A DNA stretch of 64,000 nt, taken from NCBI RefSeq assembly GCF_021462265.1, contig NZ_JAJONF010000044.1:1-64000 (forward strand), given 5' to 3'. Below the pieces are notes generated by a model, which worked only from the letters and a program-made list of their open reading frames with translations, was not told where the DNA came from and searched no databases. Source of the stretch: Streptomyces shenzhenensis. GTDB taxonomy: Bacteria > Actinomycetota > Actinomycetes > Streptomycetales > Streptomycetaceae. The position numbers and the translations under genes were made by a program. This document shows positions 1 through 8,250 of the stretch, one piece after another (within the stretch, counting starts at the first letter, position 1; each line of letters opens with the position of its first letter).

Positions 1-57
1 AACTTCCACGCTGGGCCTGCCGTTCTCAAGAGGGCTGGAGGATCGGGAAAGTCTACG

Positions 58-69
58 TGGTTTAGACCA
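58..69. promoter_or_regulatory. DasR-like operator (dre) 1
   Basis: TGGTTTAGACCA matches the palindromic dre core TGGTCTAGACCA at 11 of 12 positions. DasR is the GlcNAc-responsive GntR repressor of streptomycetes. The site lies at the extreme left of the window, so its target is probably a gene outside the window; a DasR target such as nagB would fit, but that is inference. Confidence 0.5.
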
Positions 70-316
70 ATCTGACGGGATCAATCTAACAGAACCGACC
101 CCTGTTCCCGCAGGTCGGGCGCAGCGAAAGGGGGCAGGCGCGAGGTTACGTGAATGCATCAGATGGGGTGAATTGCGGAAAACTGCCCCGCCCCTCGCGG
201 CACCCTCGCCGCGTCGCGGAAAATTGCCCAGGACATCCGGCCCCACGGCCGCCCCCGGCGGGCTACTCTGCGATCGGATCAACTGTGAACAGTCTCCAAC
301 GCATAGACACACACCG

Positions 317-328
317 TGGTCTAGTCCA
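317..328. promoter_or_regulatory. DasR-like operator (dre) 2
   Basis: TGGTCTAGTCCA matches the dre core TGGTCTAGACCA at 11 of 12 positions. It lies 259 bp right of the first site and about 315 bp upstream of the histidine kinase start, so it could serve either direction. Confidence 0.5.
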
Positions 329-642
329 GAATTGCGTGCGAGTGCTGAATGAGTACGACACCCGTCGTACCGCACAGTCACACTCTTCCGCCTTCCCCGC
401 ACAGGAAGGCGGACCGAGGAACCGGAGCTCTCTGCCCTGACTGCCCCGGCTCCTCACCTTCGGCCGACCGGGACCGCACACCCCACGGCCGTTGCTGCTC
501 CGGGCTGCGGTGCCGGGAGGGTTGAGGGTCCCTCTCAGGCGCCGCGGCCCGCGGGTGTTTCCGGGCCCGGCGTTCTTCCCCGGACCGCTTCCCGGCCCGC
601 TGTTTTTCGGCCATCCACATACCGCCAGGTACGCTCACAGAT

Positions 643-2118
643 GTGCCCTCCATGAACGAACTGGTCCGCCAGCACACCGCCCTCGACGACTCCGACCTGG
701 AGTGGCTCCATCTGCTGGTCTCGGAGTGGCAGCTGCTCTCCGACCTCTCCTTCGCCGACCTGGTCCTGTGGGTCCCCACCCGGGACGGCACCCGGTACGT
801 CTCGGTGGCGCAGATGCGCCCCAACACCGGCCCCACCTCCTACCAGGACGACATGGTCGGCCACCTGGTGCCGCGCGGCCGCCGGCCCATGCTGGACATC
901 GCCCTGGACGAGGGCCGCATCGTCCGCGAGGGCGACCCGGAGTGGCGCGAAGAGGTCCCCGTACGGGTCGAGTCCATCCCGGTGCGGCGCGAGGGCCGGG
1001 TCCTCGGAGTCATCGCCCGCAACACCAACCTGCTGACCGTGCGCACTCCGAGTCGCCTTGAGCTCACCTACCTGCAGAGCGCCTCCGACCTCGCGCAGAT
1101 GATCGCTGCCGGATCGTTTCCCTTCCCGAACCAGCAGGTCGACATGGACGCCTCGCCGCGGGTCGGCGACGGCCTGATCCGGGTGGACGGCGACGGCATC
1201 GTCCAGTACGCCTCCCCGAACGCCCTCTCCGCCTACCACCGCCTCGGCCTCGCCACCGACCTCCTCGGCCACCACCTCGGCCAGACCACCGCCGAACTCG
1301 CCCCGACAATGGGGCCGGTGGACGAGGCGCTCGCCAAACTCGCCAGCGGCTGGGCGCCGCGCGAGTTCGAGATCGAGTCGGAGGACGGCGTCATCCAGTT
1401 CCGGGCCATCCCGCTCAAGCCCAAGGGGACCCGCATCGGTTCCCTGGTGCTGCTCCGGGACGTCACCGAACTGCGACGCCGCGAGCGTGAGTTGATCACC
1501 AAGGACGCGACCATCCGGGAGATCCACCACCGGGTGAAGAACAATCTCCAGACGGTCGCAGCGCTGCTGCGGCTGCAGGCCCGGCGCATCGAGTCCGAGC
1601 GCGGCCGGGAGGCCCTGGAGGAGGCGGTACGGCGGGTCGGCTCCATCGCCATCGTGCATGAGACGCTCTCCCAGAACCTGGACGAGCGCGTGGAGTTCGA
1701 CGAGATCGCGGACCGGGTGCTCGCCATGGTCGCCGAGATCTCGCCCGGCAAGGTCACCGGCCGGCGCACCGGCCGCTTCGGAATACTGGACGCCGAGGTC
1801 GCCACCCCGCTGTCCATGGTTCTCACCGAGATCCTGCAGAACGCCCTCGAACACGGCTTCCGCGAGGGCGACACCGGCACCGTCGAGGTCACGGCGGTCC
1901 GCGGCGGCACCACCAAGGAGGCCCGGCTGCTCGTCACCGTCCAGGACGACGGCGTCGGCCTGCCCGAGGGCTTCGATCCGCAGCGCTCCGGAAACCTCGG
2001 CCTGCAGATCGTACGGACCCTGGTGGAGGGCGAGTTGGGCGGCACGTTCGACATGGTGCCGGCACCGGAGCGGGGGACCCGGGTGATCCTCGACGTGCCG
2101 GTGCGGCCGCAGAAGTGA
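643..2118 (+). CDS. PdtaS-type sensor histidine kinase
   Basis: A soluble histidine kinase of the HisKA_2 class. The N-terminal ~150 residues look like the GAF-like sensor of PdtaS kinases, followed by a PAS-like segment (about 165-280), the H-box EIHHRVKNNLQT with the candidate phospho-histidine at H295/H296, and an HATPase_c domain with N-box and a DDGVGLP G-box. There are no membrane segments. PdtaS kinases normally signal to ANTAR-domain RNA-binding regulators such as PdtaR; no such partner is next door, so this is probably an orphan. The start is GTG 643; ATG 652 is equally possible, as neither has a clear Shine-Dalgarno. A strong hairpin follows 30 bp after the stop. Confidence 0.9.
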   Translation: MPSMNELVRQHTALDDSDLEWLHLLVSEWQLLSDLSFADLVLWVPTRDGTRYVSVAQMRPNTGPTSYQDDMVGHLVPRGRRPMLDIALDEGRIVREGDPEWREEVPVRVESIPVRREGRVLGVIARNTNLLTVRTPSRLELTYLQSASDLAQMIAAGSFPFPNQQVDMDASPRVGDGLIRVDGDGIVQYASPNALSAYHRLGLATDLLGHHLGQTTAELAPTMGPVDEALAKLASGWAPREFEIESEDGVIQFRAIPLKPKGTRIGSLVLLRDVTELRRRERELITKDATIREIHHRVKNNLQTVAALLRLQARRIESERGREALEEAVRRVGSIAIVHETLSQNLDERVEFDEIADRVLAMVAEISPGKVTGRRTGRFGILDAEVATPLSMVLTEILQNALEHGFREGDTGTVEVTAVRGGTTKEARLLVTVQDDGVGLPEGFDPQRSGNLGLQIVRTLVEGELGGTFDMVPAPERGTRVILDVPVRPQK

Positions 2119-2147
2119 CACGCGTCGGGGCGCTGGAGACAGCAAAG

Positions 2148-2174
2148 AGCCCCGGACCTGGTGGGTCCGGGGCT
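2148..2174. terminator. Hairpin terminator after the histidine kinase
   Basis: An 11-bp perfect stem (AGCCCCGGACC / GGTCCGGGGCT) with a 5-base loop lies between the convergent kinase and wblE genes. It lacks a T-tract, as is usual in streptomycetes, and may serve both directions. Confidence 0.8.
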
Positions 2175-2294
2175 GCTCGCTCGTTGCTGCTGTTTCTAAG
2201 CGCATCGGGGGTACTGCGCGCTGCGGCTCGGGGGCGGGAGATGCGTACTCGCTGTACGCGCCGCCAAGCTCAGGCTGTCACAGGGGTGGGACTG

Positions 2295-2552
2295 TCAGGC
2301 GGTGGCCTGACGGGCCCGGTTGCGGGCGGCACGGCGCTTCATCGCGCGACGCTCGTCCTCGCTGAGACCACCCCAGACGCCGGAGTCCTGACCGGACTCA
2401 AGCGCCCACTGCAGACACTGATCCATAACGGGGCAGCGACGGCAGACGGCCTTGGCTTCCTCGATCTGCAGCAGCGCAGGACCGGTGTTGCCGATGGGGA
2501 AGAAGAGCTCGGGGTCTTCCTCGCGGCAAACGGCGTTGTGACGCCAGTCCAT
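2295..2552 (-). CDS. wblE: WhiB-like iron-sulfur regulator (WblE type)
   Basis: An 85-residue WhiB-family protein. The four cluster-binding cysteines are C9, C37, C40 and C46 (C-x27-C-x2-C-x5-C), followed by the G-V-W-G-G turn at 58-62 and a basic DNA-binding tail KRRAARNRAR. WhiB-like proteins bind a [4Fe-4S] cluster and the primary sigma factor and act as redox-tuned transcription factors. The length and the N-terminus MDWRHNAVC fit WblE, the WhiB1 orthologue. ATG 2552 is preceded by a good AGGAGAGG ribosome-binding site. Confidence 0.95.
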   Translation of the reverse strand: MDWRHNAVCREEDPELFFPIGNTGPALLQIEEAKAVCRRCPVMDQCLQWALESGQDSGVWGGLSEDERRAMKRRAARNRARQATA

Positions 2553-2872
2553 GGCTGCTACCTCTCCTTGGTATTACATGCACGTTGCTTGTGAATGTGA
2601 ACGCTTTCACGAATCCCTCAACAAGTGAAGGGCCGACCGCCAGGTTCCCTGGCAGGGGTCCTGTGAGTTGAAGGGGGATTCCGGTGATCAGTGGAGGCCG
2701 GTCTTGCGGGCCGTCCCGATCGCCACGTAGAGCCTCGCAAACCTCAGCGGCGGATACAACCCCTTCCGGAAAGTTTTTTTTGATTCCTCGGTGTCGACTG
2801 GGTCACAGCCGTACTTCCATGGGGTGGATCCTGGCCTAAACGTTCGAGTGAAAGGACTTTAGGCCCTTCCAC
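2553..2872. other. Intergenic region upstream of wblE
   Basis: About 320 bp without a credible gene between wblE and the lipid kinase, both on the minus strand. It should hold the wblE promoter. I could not find a convincing SigR-type promoter (GGAAT-N18-GTT). A weak inverted repeat with one mismatch (GAGTGAAAGG / CCTTCCACTC, near 2848-2876) overlaps the lipid kinase stop and may be its terminator. Confidence 0.4.
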
Positions 2873-3841
2873 TCACACAATCACACGCAGTGCACTGCGT
2901 ACGCCTGTGAACGTCACGCTCGTTCGCAGTCCCAGGTGGTCGCCGTCCATCTGAAGGGGGAGGGGGACCTTCGAATGCAAGGTGAACTGGTCCAGGTCGT
3001 GCAGCGACACCGCGTGCCTGCCGTGGGGTCCGCGCTCGGGGGACGAAGTGAGCAACTGCGTGCCATACCGGGCAACCGCGGCGGTCGACAGGCGGCTGAG
3101 ACCGAGCACATCGATGCCTTTATCGAACGAGGCCTTAGGTGACGTGTACATCGGGCGATTGCCGAGATACGTCCAGGGCGAGGTGTTCGAGACTATCGCC
3201 ACGACGAGATCGTCGATCGGGTCGGCACCGGGCCGCTCAAGCGTGATAGGGCCGTGCCGGCGGTGCTGTTCGCCGAGGAACTGCCGGACCACCTGGCGAA
3301 CGTACAGCGCGTGTGTGGATTTCTTACCGCGCTCGCGCTGCTGCTCGACCCGGCCCACCACGCCGGCGTCGAAGCCGAGCCCCGCGTTGAAGGTGAACCA
3401 GCGGGCCGGGACCGCTTCGTCCTCGGTGCCGGGCGTGCCGGCGGTCAGACCGAGGCCGACGAGGCGCTCGCGCTGCTCGCGCAGTGCGTCCAGCAGTTCG
3501 CCGGTGGCCTCGACCGGGTCGTTGGGCAGGCCGAGGGCGCGGGCGAAGACGTTGGTGGAGCCGCCGGGGACCACGGCGAGACCGGGCAGCCGGTCCGGGT
3601 CGGGACCGTTGTGGAGGAGGCCGTTGACGACCTCGTTGACCGTGCCGTCGCCGCCGAGCGCCACGACGAGGTCGATGTCGTCGCTCTCCGCCGCGAGCCG
3701 CGCCAGGTCGCGGGCGTGGCCGCGGTACTCGGTGGTGACCGCCTCCAGTTTCACTTCGCTCGCGAGCGCGTGGATGAGGACGTCGCGCCTACGTGCGCTT
3801 GTGGTGGTTGCCGCCGGATTGACCACGAGAAGTGCACGCAT
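2873..3841 (-). CDS. Diacylglycerol/lipid kinase family protein
   Basis: A 322-residue member of the DAGK_cat / YegS-like family, which phosphorylates lipid hydroxyls with ATP. The N-terminus MRALLVVNPAA, the nucleotide loop GGDGTVNEVVNGL (about 64-76) and GGSTNVFAR (about 93-101) are the family signatures, followed by the C-terminal beta-sandwich. No membrane span is visible. The natural substrate cannot be told: diacylglycerol, a sphingoid-type or a polyprenyl lipid are all possible. Confidence 0.88.
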   Translation of the reverse strand: MRALLVVNPAATTTSARRRDVLIHALASEVKLEAVTTEYRGHARDLARLAAESDDIDLVVALGGDGTVNEVVNGLLHNGPDPDRLPGLAVVPGGSTNVFARALGLPNDPVEATGELLDALREQRERLVGLGLTAGTPGTEDEAVPARWFTFNAGLGFDAGVVGRVEQQRERGKKSTHALYVRQVVRQFLGEQHRRHGPITLERPGADPIDDLVVAIVSNTSPWTYLGNRPMYTSPKASFDKGIDVLGLSRLSTAAVARYGTQLLTSSPERGPHGRHAVSLHDLDQFTLHSKVPLPLQMDGDHLGLRTSVTFTGVRSALRVIV

Positions 3842-3957
3842 GGATTGCAGCGTACCTACTGGAAAGTACCGGGCCCAGACCGAGTTAGGGATCCGGTAAG
3901 AGACAGGGGCGTGAGCCTGAACACTTACGGCTGCCGGCCGAGGGCTACCCTGCTGGG

Positions 3958-4398
3958 GTGAGCGATGCGTCTACGGCTGTGAAGGCCGACGGAACCGAAG
4001 GCCCCCGTCCGCGGCGGCTGACGTACGCCGCTGCGCTGGCCGGGCTGGAAGGGCTCGCGCTGGTGGCCGGCGGGGTGTGGATGCTGGTGCTCGGGCTGAC
4101 CGGGGATCCGGACGACCGGGGGCAGGCGGTCACGGGGGGTGTCACCGTGATCGTGCTGGCGCTGCTGCCGCTGCTGGCCGCGCGGGGGCTGCTGCTGCGG
4201 AGGAGCTGGAGCCGGGGACCGGCGGTGATCACGCAGATCATGGCGTTGCCGGTGGCGTACAACCTGCTGCAGGCCGACAGCATGGCGATTCCGGTGGGGA
4301 TCGTGCTGGCCGTGGTCGCCGTGGCTTCGCTGGTGCTGCTGGTGAACTCCGCTACCACCCAGGCCCTTGGGATCAAGGGGCCCGGGCGTAGTAGCTGA
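3958..4398 (+). CDS. Small integral membrane protein
   Basis: A 146-residue protein of unknown function. After a polar N-terminus of about 20 residues come four hydrophobic helices (roughly 25-45, 58-74, 85-105 and 112-130), with a short basic loop LLLRRSWSR between the second and third. The GTG start at 3958 is the first in frame. It is convergent with sigH and diverges from the lipid kinase, so it is probably monocistronic. Confidence 0.8.
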   Translation: MSDASTAVKADGTEGPRPRRLTYAAALAGLEGLALVAGGVWMLVLGLTGDPDDRGQAVTGGVTVIVLALLPLLAARGLLLRRSWSRGPAVITQIMALPVAYNLLQADSMAIPVGIVLAVVAVASLVLLVNSATTQALGIKGPGRSS

Positions 4399-4418
4399 TC
4401 TGCGGGTGGGCCGCCCGC

Positions 4419-5246
4419 CTACTCCTCCACCAGCAGCTTCTCGCGCAGCTGGGCCAGGGTCCTCGCCAGCAGCCGGGAGACGTGCATCTGGCTGATGCCG
4501 ACCTCCTGGGCGATCTGGGACTGCGTCATGTTGCCGAAGAAGCGCAGGAGAAGGATCCGCTTCTCCCGGGGCGGGAGGTCTTCGAGGAGGGGCTTGAGGG
4601 ACTCGCGGTATTCCACGCCCTCCAGGGCCTCGTCCTCCGCGCCGAGGGTGTCGGCGACCGCCGGGGACTCGTCGTCGGTGTCGGGGACGTCCAGGGACAG
4701 CGTGGAGTACGCGTTGGCCGACTCCAGGCCCTCCAGGACCTCCTCCTCCGAGATGGCGAGCTTCTCGGCCAGCTCGTGGACCGTGGGGGAGCGGCCGTGC
4801 TGCTGGGAGAGCTCCGCGGTGGCGGTGGTGAGTGCGAGGCGCAGCTCCTGGAGGCGGCGCGGGACGCGGACCGCCCAGCCCTTGTCGCGGAAGTGCCGCT
4901 TGATCTCACCGACCACGGTCGGGGTGGCGTACGTGGAGAACTCCACGCCCCGGTCGGGGTCGAACCGGTCGACCGACTTGATCAGGCCGATGGTGGCGAC
5001 CTGGGTGAGGTCGTCCAGCGGCTCGCCGCGGTTGCGGAACCGGCGGGCGAGGTGCTCCACGAGCGGCAGATGCATCCGGACCAGCCGGTTGCGCAGCTCC
5101 GCGTACTCGGCGCTGCCCTCCTTCAGCCCGCGCAGCTCGATGAACAGGGCGCGTGCGCCGCTGCGGTCCTGAGGTGCGTGCCGGGTCGCCTGCACTACCT
5201 CCGCGGCCAGCGCCTCGTCCTCGGCGTATCGCTCGTGCTCGCTCAT
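4419..5246 (-). CDS. sigH: SigB-family stress sigma factor SigH
   Basis: The core product is 275 residues from ATG 5246, with sigma-70 regions 2 (DDLTQVATIGLIKSVDRFDP, then TYATPTVVGEIKRHFRDKGW), 3 and 4 (GNMTQSQIAQEVGISQMHVS) of the SigB/SigF class. In S. coelicolor, sigH makes several isoforms from alternative start codons and is held by an RsbW-like anti-sigma factor (UshX/PrsH), serving osmotic stress and sporulation. Here the same frame stays open upstream: ATG 5420 gives 333 residues (about 37 kDa) and TTG 5945 gives 508 residues, reading through the anti-sigma gene in another frame. The upstream part has low-complexity composition. Confidence 0.93.
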   Translation of the reverse strand: MSEHERYAEDEALAAEVVQATRHAPQDRSGARALFIELRGLKEGSAEYAELRNRLVRMHLPLVEHLARRFRNRGEPLDDLTQVATIGLIKSVDRFDPDRGVEFSTYATPTVVGEIKRHFRDKGWAVRVPRRLQELRLALTTATAELSQQHGRSPTVHELAEKLAISEEEVLEGLESANAYSTLSLDVPDTDDESPAVADTLGAEDEALEGVEYRESLKPLLEDLPPREKRILLLRFFGNMTQSQIAQEVGISQMHVSRLLARTLAQLREKLLVEE

Positions 5247-5509
5247 CGTCCCGCCCGTCGCCCTTCCGCGAGCCTGCGCCCCGGCTCGGTGCGGGGCCGT
5301 GACCCCGTTCCGCCCTTCCGGGGGCGCGCTCTGCGCGGCACCCTCCAGACCGGCCGGCGCGGAGGGGTCCTCCGGGTGCGGCCTGGCCTGTTCCGGGATG
5401 CCGTCGATGCCGTCAGCCATGCGGCAGGGGCCGGCCCCGGGGCCTTCGCCCCCGGCCGGCAGCTCCCGTGTGCCGCGCTCTTCGTCCCGCACCGGCCCGT
5501 CCCCGTTCC

Positions 5510-5935
5510 TCACGCCGGCCCGGGTCCCGCGCCGCGCTGTTTGTAGAGGCTGATCGACACGGTCTTGTCCTCGTCGACGGCCGACGAGACCTTGCCGGCC
5601 AGGGCCGACAGCACGGTCCAGGCGAAAGTGTCGCGCGACGGGGCGTGCCCGTCCGTGGTCGGGGCGGAGACCGTGACCTCCAGCGAGTCGTCGACGAGGC
5701 GGAAGACACAGCTGAGCACCGAGCCGGGAACGGCCTGCTGGAGCAGGATCGCGCAGGCCTCGTCGACCGCGATGCGCAGATCCTCGATCTCGTCCAGGGT
5801 GAAGTCCAAGCGGGCGGCGAGACCGGCCGTGGCCGTGCGCAGCACCGACAGGTAGGCACCCGCAGCCGGCAGCCGGACTTCCACGAAGTCCTGGGTCGCG
5901 GGCTCGCCTGCGATCTGGGACACCCTCACCTCCAT
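5510..5935 (-). CDS. prsH: RsbW-like anti-sigma factor/serine kinase (PrsH/UshX type)
   Basis: A 141-residue GHKL ATPase of the RsbW/SpoIIAB class, immediately upstream of sigH on the same strand, so SigH is its probable target. The N-box region reads EIEDLRIAVDEACAILL; the C-terminal half is the usual beta-rich part, though the G2 box is weak. Start ATG 5935 gives MEVRVSQIAG, a typical beginning; the frame is open to 6061 and a longer form is possible. The start lies 10 bp downstream of the TTG that would open the longest SigH isoform, so both frames may be read from one mRNA. Anti-anti-sigma partners are not encoded nearby. Confidence 0.88.
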   Translation of the reverse strand: MEVRVSQIAGEPATQDFVEVRLPAAGAYLSVLRTATAGLAARLDFTLDEIEDLRIAVDEACAILLQQAVPGSVLSCVFRLVDDSLEVTVSAPTTDGHAPSRDTFAWTVLSALAGKVSSAVDEDKTVSISLYKQRGAGPGPA

Positions 5936-6196
5936 GGTGGTACAAGCTTTTCGGGGCCGAGGGTCGCCCCCCGGGGGTAACGCACTACGTGGTTCAGCGG
6001 TGACGCTACCGCGCTCCGAACTTTTCTGTCCCCGGGACCCCAACCCCCTGGCGTCACTCACAGTAAACCTGTGAATACGCTCCGTGTCTAGAGGTCTGCC
6101 TTGCCCAATTGGGAAGAGCGCGCGCCGGATTGACGTACCCCGGCGTCGAACCGTCGAACCGTCGGTGCCGTCGTCTTCGGCATCCGTAGTGCAGTG

Positions 6197-6457
6197 TCAC
6201 ACGAGGACGTGGTCGACGAAGCACCAGCGCCAGTCCTCGCCGGGTTCGAACGTCCGCATCACCGGGTGACCCGACGTCTCGTGGTGGCCTGTCGCGTGTC
6301 TTCCCGGCGACGAATCGCAGCAGGCCACGTGGCCACAGGTCAGACAGAGCCGCAGCTGTACCGGGTGCCAGCCCTTGGCGAGACATTCCGGGCAGGTCTC
6401 GTTCAACGGCTCGGGTTCCGGGAGCGGCAGCGCGTCGCGGTGCGTGCACTGTTTCAT
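6197..6457 (-). CDS. UBP-type zinc-finger protein
   Basis: An 86-residue protein that is almost wholly a ZnF-UBP domain. The metal ligands are in C-T-H (residues 4-6), C-P-E-C, C-L-T-C-G-H-V-A-C-C, and three further His in RHATGHHETSGHPV. In eukaryotes this finger binds the ubiquitin C-terminus; its bacterial role is unknown. ATG 6457 begins MKQCTHRD and puts the first ligand at residue 4; the frame extends upstream to 6649, but that part overlaps the divergent antiporter gene and lacks similarity to the domain. Confidence 0.85.
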   Translation of the reverse strand: MKQCTHRDALPLPEPEPLNETCPECLAKGWHPVQLRLCLTCGHVACCDSSPGRHATGHHETSGHPVMRTFEPGEDWRWCFVDHVLV

Positions 6458-6518
6458 GATTGCCAGATTACGTCGGGTGTGCGGGTGGCCGCGCGAAAAA
6501 TGAGGGCGGGCGAGGACG

Positions 6519-8111
6519 ATGGACGTGATGCCACTGCTGTTGCTGGTGGCGGGGAGTGCCGCGATCGCCGGCGCGGCCCGGCGTACTCCGGTGCCGGCGC
6601 CCCTGCTGCTGGTAGCGGTCGGGCTGGTGGTGTCGTACGTGCCCGGCATCCCCGACTACACCCTCGACCCCGAGGTGGTCCTGCCGCTGCTGCTGCCCCC
6701 GCTCCTCTACACCTCGGCGTCCGACAGCTCCTACCTGGACCTGCGGGCCCAGCTGCGGCCGGTCGCGCTGCTCTCGGTCGGCTACGTGCTCTTCGCGACC
6801 TTCGTGGTCGGCTGGGCGGTCTACCTGCTGGTCCCGGGCATGCCGCTGACGTCCGCCGTCGTGCTGGGCGCGGTGGTGGCCCCGCCGGACGCGGTGGCGG
6901 CGACGGCGGTCGCGCGCCGGGTCGGGCTGCCGTCCCGGATCACGACGATCCTGCAGGGCGAGTCGCTGCTGAACGACGCCACCGCGATCACCGCCTACAA
7001 GGTCGCCCTCGCGGCGGCCGTCGGCGCGGGCGCCACCTGGGCCGGCGGCGTCGAGGAGTTCCTGCTCGCGGCGGTCGGCGGGGTGGGCGTCGGCCTGATC
7101 CTGATGGCGCCCCTGCACGGGCTGCGCACCCATCTGAAGGAACCGCTGCTCCAGAACACCCTGTCCCTGCTGATCCCCTTCGTCGCCTACGGCGTCGCCG
7201 AGCAGTTCCACGCCTCCGGCGTCCTCGCCGTCGTGGTCGTCGCCCTCTACCTCGGCCACCGTGCGTGGGAGGTCGACTTCGCCACCCGGCTCCAGGAGGA
7301 AGCGGTGTGGAAGATGGTCGCCTTCATCCTGGAGTCGGCGGTCTTCGCCCTGATCGGCCTGCAGCTGCCGATCGTCCTCAGGGGGCTCGGCCAGTACGAG
7401 GGCGTGGCGGCCGCCTGGTACGCCGTCGCCCTCTTCCTGGTGGTCGTCGCGGCCCGTTTCGCCTGGGTCTACCCGGCGGCCTTCCTGCCCCGGATACTCT
7501 CCGCGCGGATCCGCGGACGGGAGGCGAACCCGACCTGGAGAGGCGCGATGGTGACCTCCTGGGCCGGGATGCGCGGGGTGGTCTCCCTGGCCATCGCCTT
7601 CTCGATCCCGGTCACCGTGCACGGCGCCCCCTTCCCGCACCGCAACCTGGTCCTGTTCCTGACCTTCACCACCGTCATCGGCACGCTGGTCGTGCAGGGC
7701 CTGACCCTGCCCCCGCTGATCCGCCGGCTGAGATTCCCCGGCCGCGACCCGCAGGCGGAGACCCTGGCCGAGGCGAACGCCCAGGCCCAGGCCTCGCGCG
7801 CGGCCGAGGCCCGCCTCGACGAACTCCTCTCGGACGACCGCAACGAACTGCCGCCCCCGCTCGCCGACCGCCTGCGCATGGTCCTGGAGCGCCGCCGCAA
7901 CGCCGTCTGGGAACGCCTCGGCCAGACCAACCCGATCACCGGCGAGTCCGTCGACGACACCTACCGCCGCCTCTCCCGCGAGATGATCAGCGCCGAACGC
8001 GCGGTCTTCGTCCGGCTCCGCGACCACCGCTACATCGACGACGAGATGCTGCGGACCCTGCTGCGCCGGCTGGACCTGGAGGAGGCGGCCGCGTACCGGG
8101 AGGCCGGGTGA
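6519..8111 (+). CDS. Na+/H+ antiporter, CPA1 (NhaP-like) family
   Basis: A 530-residue membrane protein with about 12 hydrophobic helices over residues 1-410 and a charged cytoplasmic tail of about 120 residues. CPA1 signatures include VVAPPDAVAA (about 123-132), the ND motif in GESLLNDATA (about 147-156), which carries the essential Asp, and SWAGMRGVVSLA (about 347-358). It would exchange Na+ or K+ for H+ in pH or salt balance. ATG 6519 lies 61 bp from the divergent UBP finger start, so the two share a very short promoter region. Confidence 0.92.
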   Translation: MDVMPLLLLVAGSAAIAGAARRTPVPAPLLLVAVGLVVSYVPGIPDYTLDPEVVLPLLLPPLLYTSASDSSYLDLRAQLRPVALLSVGYVLFATFVVGWAVYLLVPGMPLTSAVVLGAVVAPPDAVAATAVARRVGLPSRITTILQGESLLNDATAITAYKVALAAAVGAGATWAGGVEEFLLAAVGGVGVGLILMAPLHGLRTHLKEPLLQNTLSLLIPFVAYGVAEQFHASGVLAVVVVALYLGHRAWEVDFATRLQEEAVWKMVAFILESAVFALIGLQLPIVLRGLGQYEGVAAAWYAVALFLVVVAARFAWVYPAAFLPRILSARIRGREANPTWRGAMVTSWAGMRGVVSLAIAFSIPVTVHGAPFPHRNLVLFLTFTTVIGTLVVQGLTLPPLIRRLRFPGRDPQAETLAEANAQAQASRAAEARLDELLSDDRNELPPPLADRLRMVLERRRNAVWERLGQTNPITGESVDDTYRRLSREMISAERAVFVRLRDHRYIDDEMLRTLLRRLDLEEAAAYREAG

Positions 8112-8250
8112 GCCGGCGCACGGCCGGTGCGGCTGTCCCGCGGTGCCGCGCCTGCCCGCGGCCGTCCCGGCACCCCTGGTGCGTCGGCCGCGCCGCGGGG
8201 CCGGCCGGCCCGAGATCCGGCCCTGACCGCGCGGGGCTCCCGCACGCCGG

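Larger units (their letters stand above)
1..642. other. Gene-free leader with two DasR-like operators and a direct repeat
   Basis: No reading frame here has convincing Streptomyces codon bias, so I call no gene. The stretch holds two near-perfect 12-bp dre-like sites (58-69 and 317-328), a 14-bp direct repeat with one mismatch (175-188 and 216-229), and a perfect 7-bp inverted repeat with a 4-base spacer (GTACGAC at 353-359, GTCGTAC at 364-370). It probably contains the promoter of a gene left of the window, possibly divergent, and that of the histidine kinase at 643. Confidence 0.6.

Noticed and set aside
150..440. Small coding region in the left leader
   Set aside because: The frame lacks Streptomyces codon bias and a ribosome-binding site, and it runs over operator-like repeats.
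2553..2872. SigR-type promoter before wblE
   Set aside because: No GGAAT-N18-GTT pair with correct spacing was found on the minus strand.
6060..6260. tRNA gene near the UBP finger
   Set aside because: A GGTTCGAAC string occurs, but no acceptor stem, D-arm or anticodon arm can be folded around it. No tRNA or rRNA was found in the window.
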